A stretch of DNA of 64,000 nucleotides from assembly GCF_002305895.1 (NCBI RefSeq), contig NZ_CP022203.1:4690501-4754500 (forward strand). The letters run 5' to 3'. Positions 46,722 to 55,812 of the stretch are shown in pieces. The position numbers and the translations under genes were made by a program. This stretch comes from Corallococcus macrosporus DSM 14697 (GTDB taxonomy: Bacteria; Myxococcota; Myxococcia; Myxococcales; Myxococcaceae). The notes below the pieces were generated by a model that worked only from the letters and a program-made list of their open reading frames with translations, was not told the origin of the DNA and ran no database searches. Within the stretch, counting starts at the first letter, position 1; each line of letters opens with the position of its first letter.

Positions 46722-48179
46722 ATGCTGCGTGCCGTGCTCCTGGAGGGCGCGGATCGGATCGTCGCCATTGTCCTGGAGCGCTTCGCAGACGATCCGGAAG
46801 GGCTCGAGCATGTCGTCGATGCCACGGATGGCCAGATCCAGACACATCTCGACGACCTTGAAGACTACCCGCTCGATTTCGCCGCGTTGACCATCGACCG
46901 CAGGCGACGGGCAATCCGCTACACGGCGTCGCCGACGATATCAATCCCAGTCTATTGCCTCGCGACGGCGGGCCGCGCTCGCTTCGATTGGGACTACGCC
47001 CGCCTGCTCGGAAGCGGCCCCCACGAAATCGTATGGGATTACGCGCTCGCCCAGATTGCCGGCGTCTCCACCTACGGCCCGGCGACGGTTGTGTCGGGGC
47101 TCTATCGCGCCACGTCAGGGGCCACGCTGGTGGTCACCACGGCGGGAGTGGATGCCATTCTGCCGGAGCCCGTGCGTCACGACGGTCCACGCGAGTTGCC
47201 CCCAGGTGTCGATGCCGAGGCGTTGTTCCGCGAGACGGTGATTTCGATCCTCGACGCGCGCCCCCTTGACCCGCGGCGAACCGCGGTGGAGCTGAGCGGC
47301 GGCATGGACTCGGCGCTTACCGGCCTCGCCACGGCGCACGTGACTGGCGAAGGCGCGATGAGTCTGGGCGCGCAATTCGACGGCGCGATGGGGGAAGCGC
47401 AACGCGCGCGCCGCCTGCTGTTGTGCCGAGCTGGCGGCTTCGCCGACCTTTCCGTGCCGGCCGGGCGCTATGCCCCCTTCTCCCCGCGGAGCCTCCGGCG
47501 ACGCCGCCATCAGGTGTGGCCCGAAGATGAGAACTACCCGGAGATCTTTGAAGCCGCATTTCACATGCTGCGCGCCGCGGGGATTGACACGCTCGTCTCG
47601 GGCTTCGGTGGGGACGAGCTCTATTTCGCCTATCAAGGCGAGGCCGGGGAGGATGGCGTCGCGGCCGAGCCGCCGCCGTGCACGTTCCTCACCGCCCGAG
47701 GCCTGGCGACCGCGCTCAGCGCGCGCAGCACGTATCCGTCAGCCTGGTTGCAGCAGACCTGTTGGCAAAGCGCCGCGAGCCAATCGCAGCGGGTGCTGCG
47801 GTACGGCCTATGGCCAGTCTATCCCTATCTGAACGTCGCCCTGGCGCGCTTTGTCTCACGCCTGCCCGCGGCATTCCGGCGCGACCGCCGCATCCTGCGA
47901 CGGACGCTGACCCGGTGGCTGGGCAATCCAGTGTTCGAGACGGCGTACGTCAAGGAGAGCTTTGACCCGGTGGCGCGACGCGGCATCGCCGAAAACCGCG
48001 CCTGGCTGCAAGCGCTCGTCAGACACTCTCCGCTATCGCGCCACGCCGAGATCGACACCGCGGCGATCCTCGCGGCGCTCGACAGCGACATCGACCGCCT
48101 CGACCGGGCCCGCTACAACGCGCTGTTCCGGTTCCTCAAAATCGCCTGCTTCTTCCAGTCCGACCGCCCTCTCAACTGA
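46722..48179 (+). CDS. Asparagine-synthetase-like ATP-dependent amide synthetase
   Basis: About 485 residues. The synthetase domain has the PP-loop SGGMDS at 192-197 (VELSGGMDSALTGLATAH) and GFGGDELYFAY at 294. The N-terminal part (about 1-170) has the Ntn-like fold pattern but lacks the Cys that begins true glutamine-dependent asparagine synthetases, as in lasso-peptide cyclases and beta-lactam synthetases. Such enzymes adenylate a carboxylate and let an amine attack it. Starts: ATG 46722, or GTG 46710, or ATG 46617, which would place the terminator inside the gene. Gap of 88 bases to the monooxygenase gene. Confidence 0.75.
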   Translation: MLRAVLLEGADRIVAIVLERFADDPEGLEHVVDATDGQIQTHLDDLEDYPLDFAALTIDRRRRAIRYTASPTISIPVYCLATAGRARFDWDYARLLGSGPHEIVWDYALAQIAGVSTYGPATVVSGLYRATSGATLVVTTAGVDAILPEPVRHDGPRELPPGVDAEALFRETVISILDARPLDPRRTAVELSGGMDSALTGLATAHVTGEGAMSLGAQFDGAMGEAQRARRLLLCRAGGFADLSVPAGRYAPFSPRSLRRRRHQVWPEDENYPEIFEAAFHMLRAAGIDTLVSGFGGDELYFAYQGEAGEDGVAAEPPPCTFLTARGLATALSARSTYPSAWLQQTCWQSAASQSQRVLRYGLWPVYPYLNVALARFVSRLPAAFRRDRRILRRTLTRWLGNPVFETAYVKESFDPVARRGIAENRAWLQALVRHSPLSRHAEIDTAAILAALDSDIDRLDRARYNALFRFLKIACFFQSDRPLN

Positions 48180-48267
48180 GCAAATGCCAGACCCCGGGTA
48201 TTGCCGCAAGCCCCCCGGGTCATGCTCCACCATCGGCCGTTTTGAACCAGAGCCGGAGGGCCGAGAA

Positions 48268-49746
48268 ATGCACGCGGACGTGGAGACTCAGCACGCAGTG
48301 GTGATTGCTGGTGGGGGGCCGACCGGGCTGATGCTGGCGGCGGAGCTGGCGTTGGCGCGGGTGGACGTGGCCATCATCGAGCGGCGCTCAAGTCAGGAGG
48401 TCTCCGGCTCACGCGCGCGCGGCCTGCACGCGCGCAGCCTGGAGGTGCTCGATCAACGCGGGGTCGTCGAGCGCTTCACCTCGCAAGGGCAAGCGGTCCA
48501 GAACGTCGCGTTCGGTCAGGCGCCTCTGGACCTCAGCGACTTCCCGACGCGTCACAACCACGGGCTCGCGCTCTTGCAAGAGCGCTTCGAGCGCATCCTG
48601 GCGGGTTGGGTGGGCGAGCTGGCGGTGCCCATCTACCGGGGATGCGAGGTGACGGGCTTCGCGCAGGACGACACCGGCGTCGACGTCGAGCTGTCCGACG
48701 GCCGTGCGCTGCGGGCGAAGTACCTCGTCGGGTGCGACGGAGGTCGCAGCCTCGTCCGCAAGGCGGCAGGCATTGACTTTCCGGGGTGGGACGCGTCGAT
48801 CAGCTACCTCATCGCCGAGGTCGAGATGACTGGAGCGCCGGCGTTCGGCATCCGCCGGGACGAGAAGGGCACCTACGCCATGGGCAAGCTGGAGGACGGA
48901 CGCGTGGGCGTCGTCCTGAGGGAGGAGCGTGTCGTCACGGGCGACGCGCCGACCCTGGAGGGGCTGCGCGAGGGACTCGTCGCGCTTTACGGGACGGACT
49001 ATGGCCTGCGCGGCGCCACGCACCTCTCGAGGTTCACCGACATGACACGGCAGGCGGCGTCCTACCGCGAGCGCCGGGTGCTCCTGGCCGGCGACGCGGC
49101 CCACGTGCACTCGCCCATGGGCGGACAGGGGCTCAACCTCGGCGTGCAGGACGCCGTGAACCTGGGGTGGAAGCTGGCACAGGTCGTGCGCGGCGTCTCG
49201 CCGGAGAACCTGCTGGACACGTACCAGACCGAGCGGCACCCCGTCGCGGCCCGGGCGTTGCGGACGACCATGGCGCAGACAGCGCTGAGCCGCGGTGACG
49301 CGCGGATGGACGCCGTGCGCGAGACGCTGACGGAGCTGCTGCGGATGGACGGACCACGCAAGACGTACGCGGCGCTGCTGTCGGGGCTGGACGTCCACTA
49401 CGACCTGGGACAGGGACACCCGCTGCTCGGGCGCCGCGTGCCGGACCTCGACCTGGTCACCGCCGACGGCCCCCGGCGCGTGTTCCACCTGCTGCACGAC
49501 GCGCGGCCGGTGCTGCTCAACCTGGGCGAGCCCGGCGCGCTCGACATCATCCCCTGGGCGGACCGGGTTCGGAGCGTCGCTGCCCGCTACAGCGGAGCGT
49601 GGCAGCTCCCCGTGCTCGGCGCGGTCACACCGCCCGTCGCGGTGCTGATTCGGCCGGATGGACACGTCGCATGGGTCGGAGAGGGCACGGACCAGGGGCT
49701 GCATGAGGCCCTGCGCCGCTGGTTCGGGCCGCCTCGTGCGACGTAA
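48268..49746 (+). CDS. FAD-dependent monooxygenase (PheA/TfdB, rifampicin-type)
   Basis: 492 residues. N-terminal dinucleotide motif GGGPTGLMLAAELALARVDV, the D-G motif YLVGCDGGRSLVRKAAG, and the FAD-binding G-D motif RRVLLAGDAAHVHSPMGGQG. The C-terminal thioredoxin-like domain (from about 390) is typical of two-component-independent phenol hydroxylase relatives. It uses NAD(P)H and O2 to hydroxylate an aromatic or polyketide. GGAGG lies eight bases before ATG 48268. It may belong to the peptide/amide-synthetase transcript, in which case it could tailor the product, but it could also be an independent resistance or catabolic enzyme. Confidence 0.85.
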   Translation: MHADVETQHAVVIAGGGPTGLMLAAELALARVDVAIIERRSSQEVSGSRARGLHARSLEVLDQRGVVERFTSQGQAVQNVAFGQAPLDLSDFPTRHNHGLALLQERFERILAGWVGELAVPIYRGCEVTGFAQDDTGVDVELSDGRALRAKYLVGCDGGRSLVRKAAGIDFPGWDASISYLIAEVEMTGAPAFGIRRDEKGTYAMGKLEDGRVGVVLREERVVTGDAPTLEGLREGLVALYGTDYGLRGATHLSRFTDMTRQAASYRERRVLLAGDAAHVHSPMGGQGLNLGVQDAVNLGWKLAQVVRGVSPENLLDTYQTERHPVAARALRTTMAQTALSRGDARMDAVRETLTELLRMDGPRKTYAALLSGLDVHYDLGQGHPLLGRRVPDLDLVTADGPRRVFHLLHDARPVLLNLGEPGALDIIPWADRVRSVAARYSGAWQLPVLGAVTPPVAVLIRPDGHVAWVGEGTDQGLHEALRRWFGPPRAT

Positions 49747-49902
49747 CGCGGCTCGCGTGCCGGCACGCCGCCTGCGACGCCCAGGCCTCCGGAAGCCCCT
49801 CAGGGCGTCCCCACCTGGCCATCATGCGACGGGACCTCCTGGCGGGCCCAGGCCATCGCGGCGCCACGAGGACGCCCGCGATGGCCCGTTCACCCGAACC
49901 GC

Positions 49903-52900
49903 TCAACCATGCGCCGCCGGCCGGGGCTCCTCATCGTGCCGCGGCGGCTCGTGGCGCTCCTCGTCCTTCTTGCCGAAGCGCTCCCCCAGCCGCGTCTTGA
50001 TGCGGTCCGCCACCACGTAGAAGGCGGGCACCACCAGCAGGCTGAGCACCGTGGACACGGACAGGCCGCCGAGCACGGCGATGGACATGGGCGCGCGCGT
50101 CTCCGAGCCCGCGCCCAGCGCCAGCGCCGCCGGCACCGCGGCCATCATCGTCGCGGTGGACGTCATGAGGATGGGCCGCAGCCGCACCGGGCCCGCGCGC
50201 AGCATGGCCTGCAGCGCGTCCGCGCCCCGCTCCCGCTCTTGCAGCGCGTAGTCCACCAGGATGATGGAGTTCTTCTTCACGATGCCCATCAGCAGCAGCA
50301 GGCCAATCATGCTGAAGATGTTCAGCGTGGTGCTCGTGGCGAACAGCGCGAACGCCGCGCCCGCCACGGAGAGCGGCAGAATCGTGAGCACCGTCACCGG
50401 GTGCAGGAACGAGTTGAACTGCGCGCCCAGCACCATGTAGGCCACGCCAATCCCGAGGAAGAGCGCGAAGAACAGGCTGCTCATCGAGTCGCGGAAGGCC
50501 ACGCTGGCGCCACCGGCCACCACGCGCACGCCGCCGGGCAGCTCCTTCGCCAGCCGCTCCACCGTCGCCAGCGCCTCTTCCTGGTTCGAGCCAGGCGCCA
50601 CGTTCGCGTAGATGCTGATGGCGCGCTCGCGGTCCCTCCGGGTGATGGCCTGCAGCGCGGGCCGCTCCTCCTGCGTCACCAGCGCCGACAGCGGCACCAG
50701 CGCGCCGCTGGCCGTCCGGACCTTCAACGTGGACAGGTCCTCCGGCCTGGCGCGCTGGTCCTTCATCAACCGCATGCGCACGTCGATGCGCCGGCCGCCG
50801 GTGCTGTACTTGCCCACGCGCACGCCGCCCACCAGCGCGTTGATGGTGGTGGCCACCGACTGGATGGGCACCCCCAGGTCCGCCGCGCGGCCCCGGTCCG
50901 GGGTGATGCGCAGCTCCGGCATGCCCAGCTGGTAGTCCGTGTCCACGTCCACCACCTTGCCGCTGGCCAGGAGCAGCTCCCGCATCTGCTGGCTGCCCTC
51001 CACCAACTGCTCCCAGTCCGAGCCGCGCACGCTGAACTCCACCGGGAAGCCGCGCTGCGCCGTGAAGCCGCTCTGGGATTGGTCCTGCACCACCGCGCGC
51101 AGGCCCGGGTAGCTGTTGAACTCCTTGCGGAGGATCTGCTGGAACTCCGACTGCGGCATGCGCTCGTCGGGCGGCTTCAAGCTGACGAACATGATGCCGG
51201 TGTTGACCGCGCCGCTGCCGAAGCCGCCGACGACGGAGAACACGCGCGTCACCTCGGGCCGGTTGCTGGCGAACTCCTCCGCCCGAAGGAACAGCCGGTT
51301 CGTCTCCTCGATGTCGCTGCCCACCGCCGTCTGCATGCGCACCAGCAGGCGGCTCTGGTCCTGCGACGGCACGAACTCACCGGGCAGCGCGCGGAAGACG
51401 AAGGCGCTGACGCCCAGCAGCAACACCGCCGCGCCCAGCACCCACCAGGGGCGCTTCAGCCCCCACCCCAGGGCGCGCGCGTAGACGCGCTCCAGCTTCT
51501 CGAAGCCCCGGTCCACCCACACGCCCACCGCGCTGCGGCCCTCACGCGACGTCTTGAGCAGCTGCGCGCAGCGCGCGGGCGCCAGGGTGATGGCCTCCAC
51601 GTAGGACAGCAGCACCGCCACGCACAGCGTCACGCCGAACTGGAGGAAGTACTTGCCGATGACTCCGCTCATGAAGACGACGGGCAGGAAGATGGCAATC
51701 ACCGCCAGCGTCGCCGCCAGCGCGGCGAAGGTGATCTCCGCCGTGCCCTCGCGCGCGGCGCGCACCCGGTCCTTCCCCTCTTCGGAGTGCCGGTAGATGT
51801 TCTCCAGCACCATGATGGCGTCGTCCACGACGATGCCCACCGCCAGCGCCAGGCCCAGCAGCGTGAAGGTGTTGAGCGTGAAGCCCAGGAAGTAGATGAC
51901 GGCCACCGTCCCCAGCAGCGACATGGGGATGGCCAGCACCACGTTCATCGTGCTGGACAGCGAGCCCAGGAACACCCAGCACACGAACGCGGTGAGCAGG
52001 CACGCGAGCATCAGCTCGAACTCGATCTCGTGGACGCTCTCCTCGATGAACTGCGTCGAGTCGAAGTTGACGCCCAGCTGCATCCCCTCCGGCAGGTCCT
52101 TCTGCATCTTGGCCAGCTCGGCCCGGATGCCCTGCGCCACCGCCACGGCGTTGGCGCCGCGCTGCTTCTTGATGCCCACGCCCTGCGCCGGCTCGCCGTT
52201 GATGCGCGCCATGCGGCGCACGTCCTCGAAGCCGTCCTCCACCAGCGCCACGTCGTTCAGGTAGACGGGGAAGCCGTCCTGCTCCCGGACGATGATGCGC
52301 CGCAGGGTCTCCAGGTCCAGCGCCTCGCCCATGACGCGGACGTTGACCTCGCGGCCCTGCGTCTCGATGCGGCCGGCGGGCAGCTCCACGTGCTCCCGCT
52401 GGAGCGCGGCCGTCACGTCCATGACGGTCAGCCCCAGCGCGTCCAGCTTCTCCGCGTCCACCCAGATGCGGACGTTGCGCTCCAGCATGCCGCCGAGCTG
52501 CACCTCGCCCACGCCCGGAATCGTCTGGAGCTTCTCCTTCACGCGGAAGCGGGCGTAGTCACTCACCACCTGCTGGCTGAAGGGCCCGGACACGCCGACC
52601 CAGAGGATGGGTTGGTCCTCCGGGTTGGACTTGGAGATGATGGGCGGGTCGATGTCCAGCGGCAGCCGGCGCTGCACCTGGCTGACCTTGGTCTGCACGT
52701 CCTGGAGCGCCAGGTCCACGTTGCGCGACAGGTCCAGCTCGACGGTGACCCTGCCGCCGCCCTGGCGCGCGGAGGAGCTGATGGCCGTGACGCCCTCCAC
52801 CTGCGTCACCGCCTCCTCGATGAACTCGAGGACGTCGCTCTCCACCGCCTCCGGGTTGGCGCCTTCCCAGGTGACGGAGATGTTGATGGTGGGGAAGTCG

Positions 52901-53019
52901 ACGTCCGGGAACTGGCTGATGCCGATGCGCTGCGCGGCCACCAGTCCGAAGACGATGGTGGCCGCCATGATCATCCACGCCAGGACGGGCTTCTTGATGC
53001 ACGCCTCGGTGATGTTCAT
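49903..53019 (-). CDS. RND efflux pump permease (AcrB/MdtB-like)
   Basis: 1038 residues, the usual size. It has RND features: N-terminal helix (MNITEACIKKPVLAWMIMAA), porter domains with QRIGISQFPDVDFPTINISV, helix 4 with the proton-relay Asp pair in GIVVDDAIMVLENIYRHSEE, and C-terminal helices around GLLLLMGIVKKNSIILVDYA. It works as a trimer in the inner membrane and exports drugs or metabolites through the membrane fusion protein and TolC partner. Start ATG overlaps the membrane-fusion gene stop (ATGA). The charged His/Glu/Arg-rich tail is usual for pumps of this type. Confidence 0.93.
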   Translation of the reverse strand: MNITEACIKKPVLAWMIMAATIVFGLVAAQRIGISQFPDVDFPTINISVTWEGANPEAVESDVLEFIEEAVTQVEGVTAISSSARQGGGRVTVELDLSRNVDLALQDVQTKVSQVQRRLPLDIDPPIISKSNPEDQPILWVGVSGPFSQQVVSDYARFRVKEKLQTIPGVGEVQLGGMLERNVRIWVDAEKLDALGLTVMDVTAALQREHVELPAGRIETQGREVNVRVMGEALDLETLRRIIVREQDGFPVYLNDVALVEDGFEDVRRMARINGEPAQGVGIKKQRGANAVAVAQGIRAELAKMQKDLPEGMQLGVNFDSTQFIEESVHEIEFELMLACLLTAFVCWVFLGSLSSTMNVVLAIPMSLLGTVAVIYFLGFTLNTFTLLGLALAVGIVVDDAIMVLENIYRHSEEGKDRVRAAREGTAEITFAALAATLAVIAIFLPVVFMSGVIGKYFLQFGVTLCVAVLLSYVEAITLAPARCAQLLKTSREGRSAVGVWVDRGFEKLERVYARALGWGLKRPWWVLGAAVLLLGVSAFVFRALPGEFVPSQDQSRLLVRMQTAVGSDIEETNRLFLRAEEFASNRPEVTRVFSVVGGFGSGAVNTGIMFVSLKPPDERMPQSEFQQILRKEFNSYPGLRAVVQDQSQSGFTAQRGFPVEFSVRGSDWEQLVEGSQQMRELLLASGKVVDVDTDYQLGMPELRITPDRGRAADLGVPIQSVATTINALVGGVRVGKYSTGGRRIDVRMRLMKDQRARPEDLSTLKVRTASGALVPLSALVTQEERPALQAITRRDRERAISIYANVAPGSNQEEALATVERLAKELPGGVRVVAGGASVAFRDSMSSLFFALFLGIGVAYMVLGAQFNSFLHPVTVLTILPLSVAGAAFALFATSTTLNIFSMIGLLLLMGIVKKNSIILVDYALQERERGADALQAMLRAGPVRLRPILMTSTATMMAAVPAALALGAGSETRAPMSIAVLGGLSVSTVLSLLVVPAFYVVADRIKTRLGERFGKKDEERHEPPRHDEEPRPAAHG

Positions 53020-54212
53020 GGCCGCGTGCCTCCGCCGCCGCTGGCGGCCTCGGGCCGCAGGGCGGGCTCGCCGGTGACCTGGGGCTTGGGCGCCTGGGCC
53101 ACGCGGACGGAGGCCCCCTCGCGCAGGGCCTCGCCGCCGCGCACCACCAGCAGCTCACTGGGCTTCACCCCGTCGCGCACCTCCACGCGGCCATCCGCGG
53201 TGCGCATGCCCAGCTCCAGCACGCGCTCGCGAGCCTTGTTGCCCTCCACCACGTAGGCCAGGAAGCCGCGCTCACTGGCGCGCACCGCCGTCTGCGGAAT
53301 CACCGGGCTTCCGCCGCGAGTGTCCACCGGCACCGCCACCGTGGCGAAGGCGCCCGGCCGCAGCCGCTCGGCGGCCTCGCCGGTGATCTCCGCCGTCACC
53401 GGCACCATGCGGCTGGCGTCGTCCGCGGCGGCGGCCACGTGTGTAATCTTCGCCGTGAAGGATCCGCCCCCGGCGGAGCTGACGGAGAAGCGCGCCGTCA
53501 TGCCGGGCTGGATGCGCGCCACGTCCGCCGCCGGGACGGTGAAGCGCAGCAGCAGCGGCTCGCGCCGCAGCAGCGTGGCCAGCACGACGCCGGGCTGCAC
53601 GTACTGGCCCGTCTGCACCGTGCGCGTCTGGAGCACGCCGTCCATGGGCGCGCGCACGTAGGCGTCCCGCTGGTTGAGCTGCGCCTGGTCCACCAGCGCC
53701 TTCGCCGCCGCCACGTCCGCCGCCGCCGTACGCGCGCGGGCCTCGAAGGTCTCCAGTTGCTCGGCGGGCAGCAGGCCGGGGCTGGCCTCGTTCACCGCGG
53801 TGCGGCGCTTCGCGCCGGCCTCCGCCTCCTCCAGCGTGGCGCGGGCCCGCGCCAGCGAGGCCTCCGCGGAGCGCACGGCGATGGCGTAGCGGGCGGGCTC
53901 GATCTCCGCGAGCACCTCGCCCTTCTTCACCGCCTGCCCCTCCGCGAAGCGCACCCGCTCCACGGCGCCAGGCACCCGGGCGGTGATCTGCACCCGCTCG
54001 AAGGCCTCCACGGAGCCCACCGCGTCCACCACGTACTCCACGTCCCGCGACTCCACCGGAGCCACCTCGACGGGGAACTGGATGGCTGCCCGGCCGCCAC
54101 CCGCCGGCGCACCCTTGCCGGGGGGGCTCTGCGCGTCCTTCTTGCAGCCCGCTCCCAGGGCCAGCGCGGCCACGGCCAGACCCAACGTTCCTACGCGTCG
54201 CATTTCCTTCAC
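53016..54212 (-). CDS. RND efflux membrane fusion lipoprotein
   Basis: 398 residues. A lipoprotein (G-A-G-C near residue 23), then a barrel-sandwich lipoyl domain (VEYVVDAVGSVEAFERVQIT; VPGAVERVRFAEGQAVKKGE), an alpha-helical hairpin (about 100-180, Ala-rich coiled coil), a second lipoyl half (YVRAPMDGVLQTRTVQTGQY) and a membrane-proximal beta domain. It links the RND pump to TolC. The GTG start overlaps the TolC stop (GTGA), and GGAAGG precedes it, so coupling is likely. An in-frame ATG at 54203 is the alternative. Confidence 0.9.
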   Translation of the reverse strand: MKEMRRVGTLGLAVAALALGAGCKKDAQSPPGKGAPAGGGRAAIQFPVEVAPVESRDVEYVVDAVGSVEAFERVQITARVPGAVERVRFAEGQAVKKGEVLAEIEPARYAIAVRSAEASLARARATLEEAEAGAKRRTAVNEASPGLLPAEQLETFEARARTAAADVAAAKALVDQAQLNQRDAYVRAPMDGVLQTRTVQTGQYVQPGVVLATLLRREPLLLRFTVPAADVARIQPGMTARFSVSSAGGGSFTAKITHVAAAADDASRMVPVTAEITGEAAERLRPGAFATVAVPVDTRGGSPVIPQTAVRASERGFLAYVVEGNKARERVLELGMRTADGRVEVRDGVKPSELLVVRGGEALREGASVRVAQAPKPQVTGEPALRPEAASGGGGTRP

Positions 54213-55612
54213 GGTTCCTTCCCCAATGGGTCGAGTCCGACTGCCGCCCGCAGCCCCAGCAACGCCACGCCGAGCGCGAACCGGCTCTGGGCATACGCCA
54301 CCTCCGCCTCGAACTGCCGCAGTGAGGCGTCCGCCACCGTCAGCGCCGTGGACAGGCCCTGACGGTAGAGAATCCCCTGCTCCTCCGCGTTCTGCCGCGC
54401 CGTGCGGACCGCCAGGTCGCTCTGTGCCAGGGCGGCCTGGGCGTTCTCCAGCGCCACCCTCGCCTGCTCGATGTCCACGTCCACCCGGCGCGTGGTGGCC
54501 TGGACCTGGAGCTGCGCCGCCTTCGCCAGCGCCACCCGCTCCCGGCGCTCCGCGTAGCGCTCGCCGCCGTCGAAGAAGTTCCAGATGAGGTTGAGCCCCA
54601 GGAAGCCGTCACCGGTGCGGCCCGCGAGGCCGGCTTCGTTCGTCAGGCGGTAGGTGGCGGACGCCCCCAGGGTGGGGAGCAGCCGGGCCAGCGGCTCCTT
54701 GGCGTTCTCCTCCAGCGCGTCCACCCGCAGCCGGGCGGCCAGGATGTCCGGGCGGCGGTCCAGGGCGCCCTCGGCCAGGGAGGCGTGGGCCTCCAGGGGT
54801 CGGCTGGCGTCCGACAGCAGCGTGTCCGGGGCGGCCAGGCGCCCCTCCACCGGGCTCACCAGCAGGTAGCTCAGCTCCAGCCGCGTGGTCTGCGCGGCGT
54901 TGCGGGCGTTGGACAACTGCACCTCGGCGCTCGCGGCCTCCAGCTCCGCCCGCGTCACGTCATTGGTGCTGGCCAGGCCCGCCTCGGCGCGGGCCGCCGC
55001 GTCCTGGAGCGACTTGCGGGCGAACGCGAGCCGCTGCTCGGCCGCGCGGTACACCTGCTCCTGGGCCAGGGTGGAGAGGAAGGCGCTGGCGGCCTCGAAG
55101 CCGATCTGCCGGCGGGCCTCCACGGCCTCCCACTCCGCCGCGTCCTCATCCCGCCGGGCGGCGCGGTACAGGAAGATGCCGCGCGCGTCGAACAGCGGCA
55201 TGCTGGCGACGAAGTTGGCGTTGAAGGCGTTGCTGCGCTGGATGACCACCGTCTGGCCACCGACCTCGCGCGTCACCTCGTTCAGGCGCCGGGTGTAGGT
55301 CCCCGTCCCCGTCAGCTCCGGGAAGAAGAAGGCCCGGGCCCGGGCCACCCGGGCCCTCGCGGCCTCGGATTGCTGCTCGGCGGCCAGGGCCACCTCGTTG
55401 CGCTTCGCGGCCAGGGCCACGGCCTGTTCCAGCGTCAGCGGACCGCCCTCGGTGGGCGGGGCGCCCTGGGGCGGCGGCTGGGAGGACGGGGCGACTGGGA
55501 CGTCCGCGGAGGCGGCCTCGGCCGCGCCAGGCTGCTGGCCGGATGCGTCGGAGGCTGACAGGGCAAGCCAGGCGCAGAGGGGCACGGCGGTGGCGAGACG
55601 GGGTCTTTGCAT
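54209..55612 (-). CDS. TolC-family outer membrane efflux channel
   Basis: 467 residues. Signal peptide MQRPRLATAVPLCAWLALSA, then a Pro/Ala-rich stretch and two TolC repeats (about 60-260 and 270-460) with helical coiled-coil hairpins: NEVALAAEQQSEAARARVAR, AGLASTNDVTRAELEAASAE, LALAKAAQLQVQATTRRVDV-type helices and QGLSTALTVADASLRQFEAE. Forms the outer-membrane exit duct of the tripartite pump. First gene of the operon; ATG 55612 was chosen for its signal peptide. No regulator gene lies next to it. Confidence 0.9.
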   Translation of the reverse strand: MQRPRLATAVPLCAWLALSASDASGQQPGAAEAASADVPVAPSSQPPPQGAPPTEGGPLTLEQAVALAAKRNEVALAAEQQSEAARARVARARAFFFPELTGTGTYTRRLNEVTREVGGQTVVIQRSNAFNANFVASMPLFDARGIFLYRAARRDEDAAEWEAVEARRQIGFEAASAFLSTLAQEQVYRAAEQRLAFARKSLQDAAARAEAGLASTNDVTRAELEAASAEVQLSNARNAAQTTRLELSYLLVSPVEGRLAAPDTLLSDASRPLEAHASLAEGALDRRPDILAARLRVDALEENAKEPLARLLPTLGASATYRLTNEAGLAGRTGDGFLGLNLIWNFFDGGERYAERRERVALAKAAQLQVQATTRRVDVDIEQARVALENAQAALAQSDLAVRTARQNAEEQGILYRQGLSTALTVADASLRQFEAEVAYAQSRFALGVALLGLRAAVGLDPLGKEP

Positions 55613-55812
55613 GAACGGGCGGGGGATGCTCGGGCCTCGGAGGGCGGTTCGGCGCGCCATATAAACGGAGCTGGAGAGAAGGGGCTATGTCGATTCGGTG
55701 TCTGGACGCTGGCCAGCGCAACGGACTATGGGTGGCTTCAGGTTCTCCTGCGTTTCTTGGCTCACTGTCGAAAAATTGCGGGCGCCACCAGGCGCCCGGG
55801 AATGCTCAGCCG

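Noticed and set aside
49755-49768. Perfect GC palindrome after the monooxygenase gene
   Set aside because: GCGTGCC-GGCACGC has no loop and sits in a short gap; chance is plausible at this GC content.
49909-53256. 1115-codon plus-strand open frame
   Set aside because: Antisense of the RND permease gene, rich in Arg/His/Gln; no recognisable protein features.
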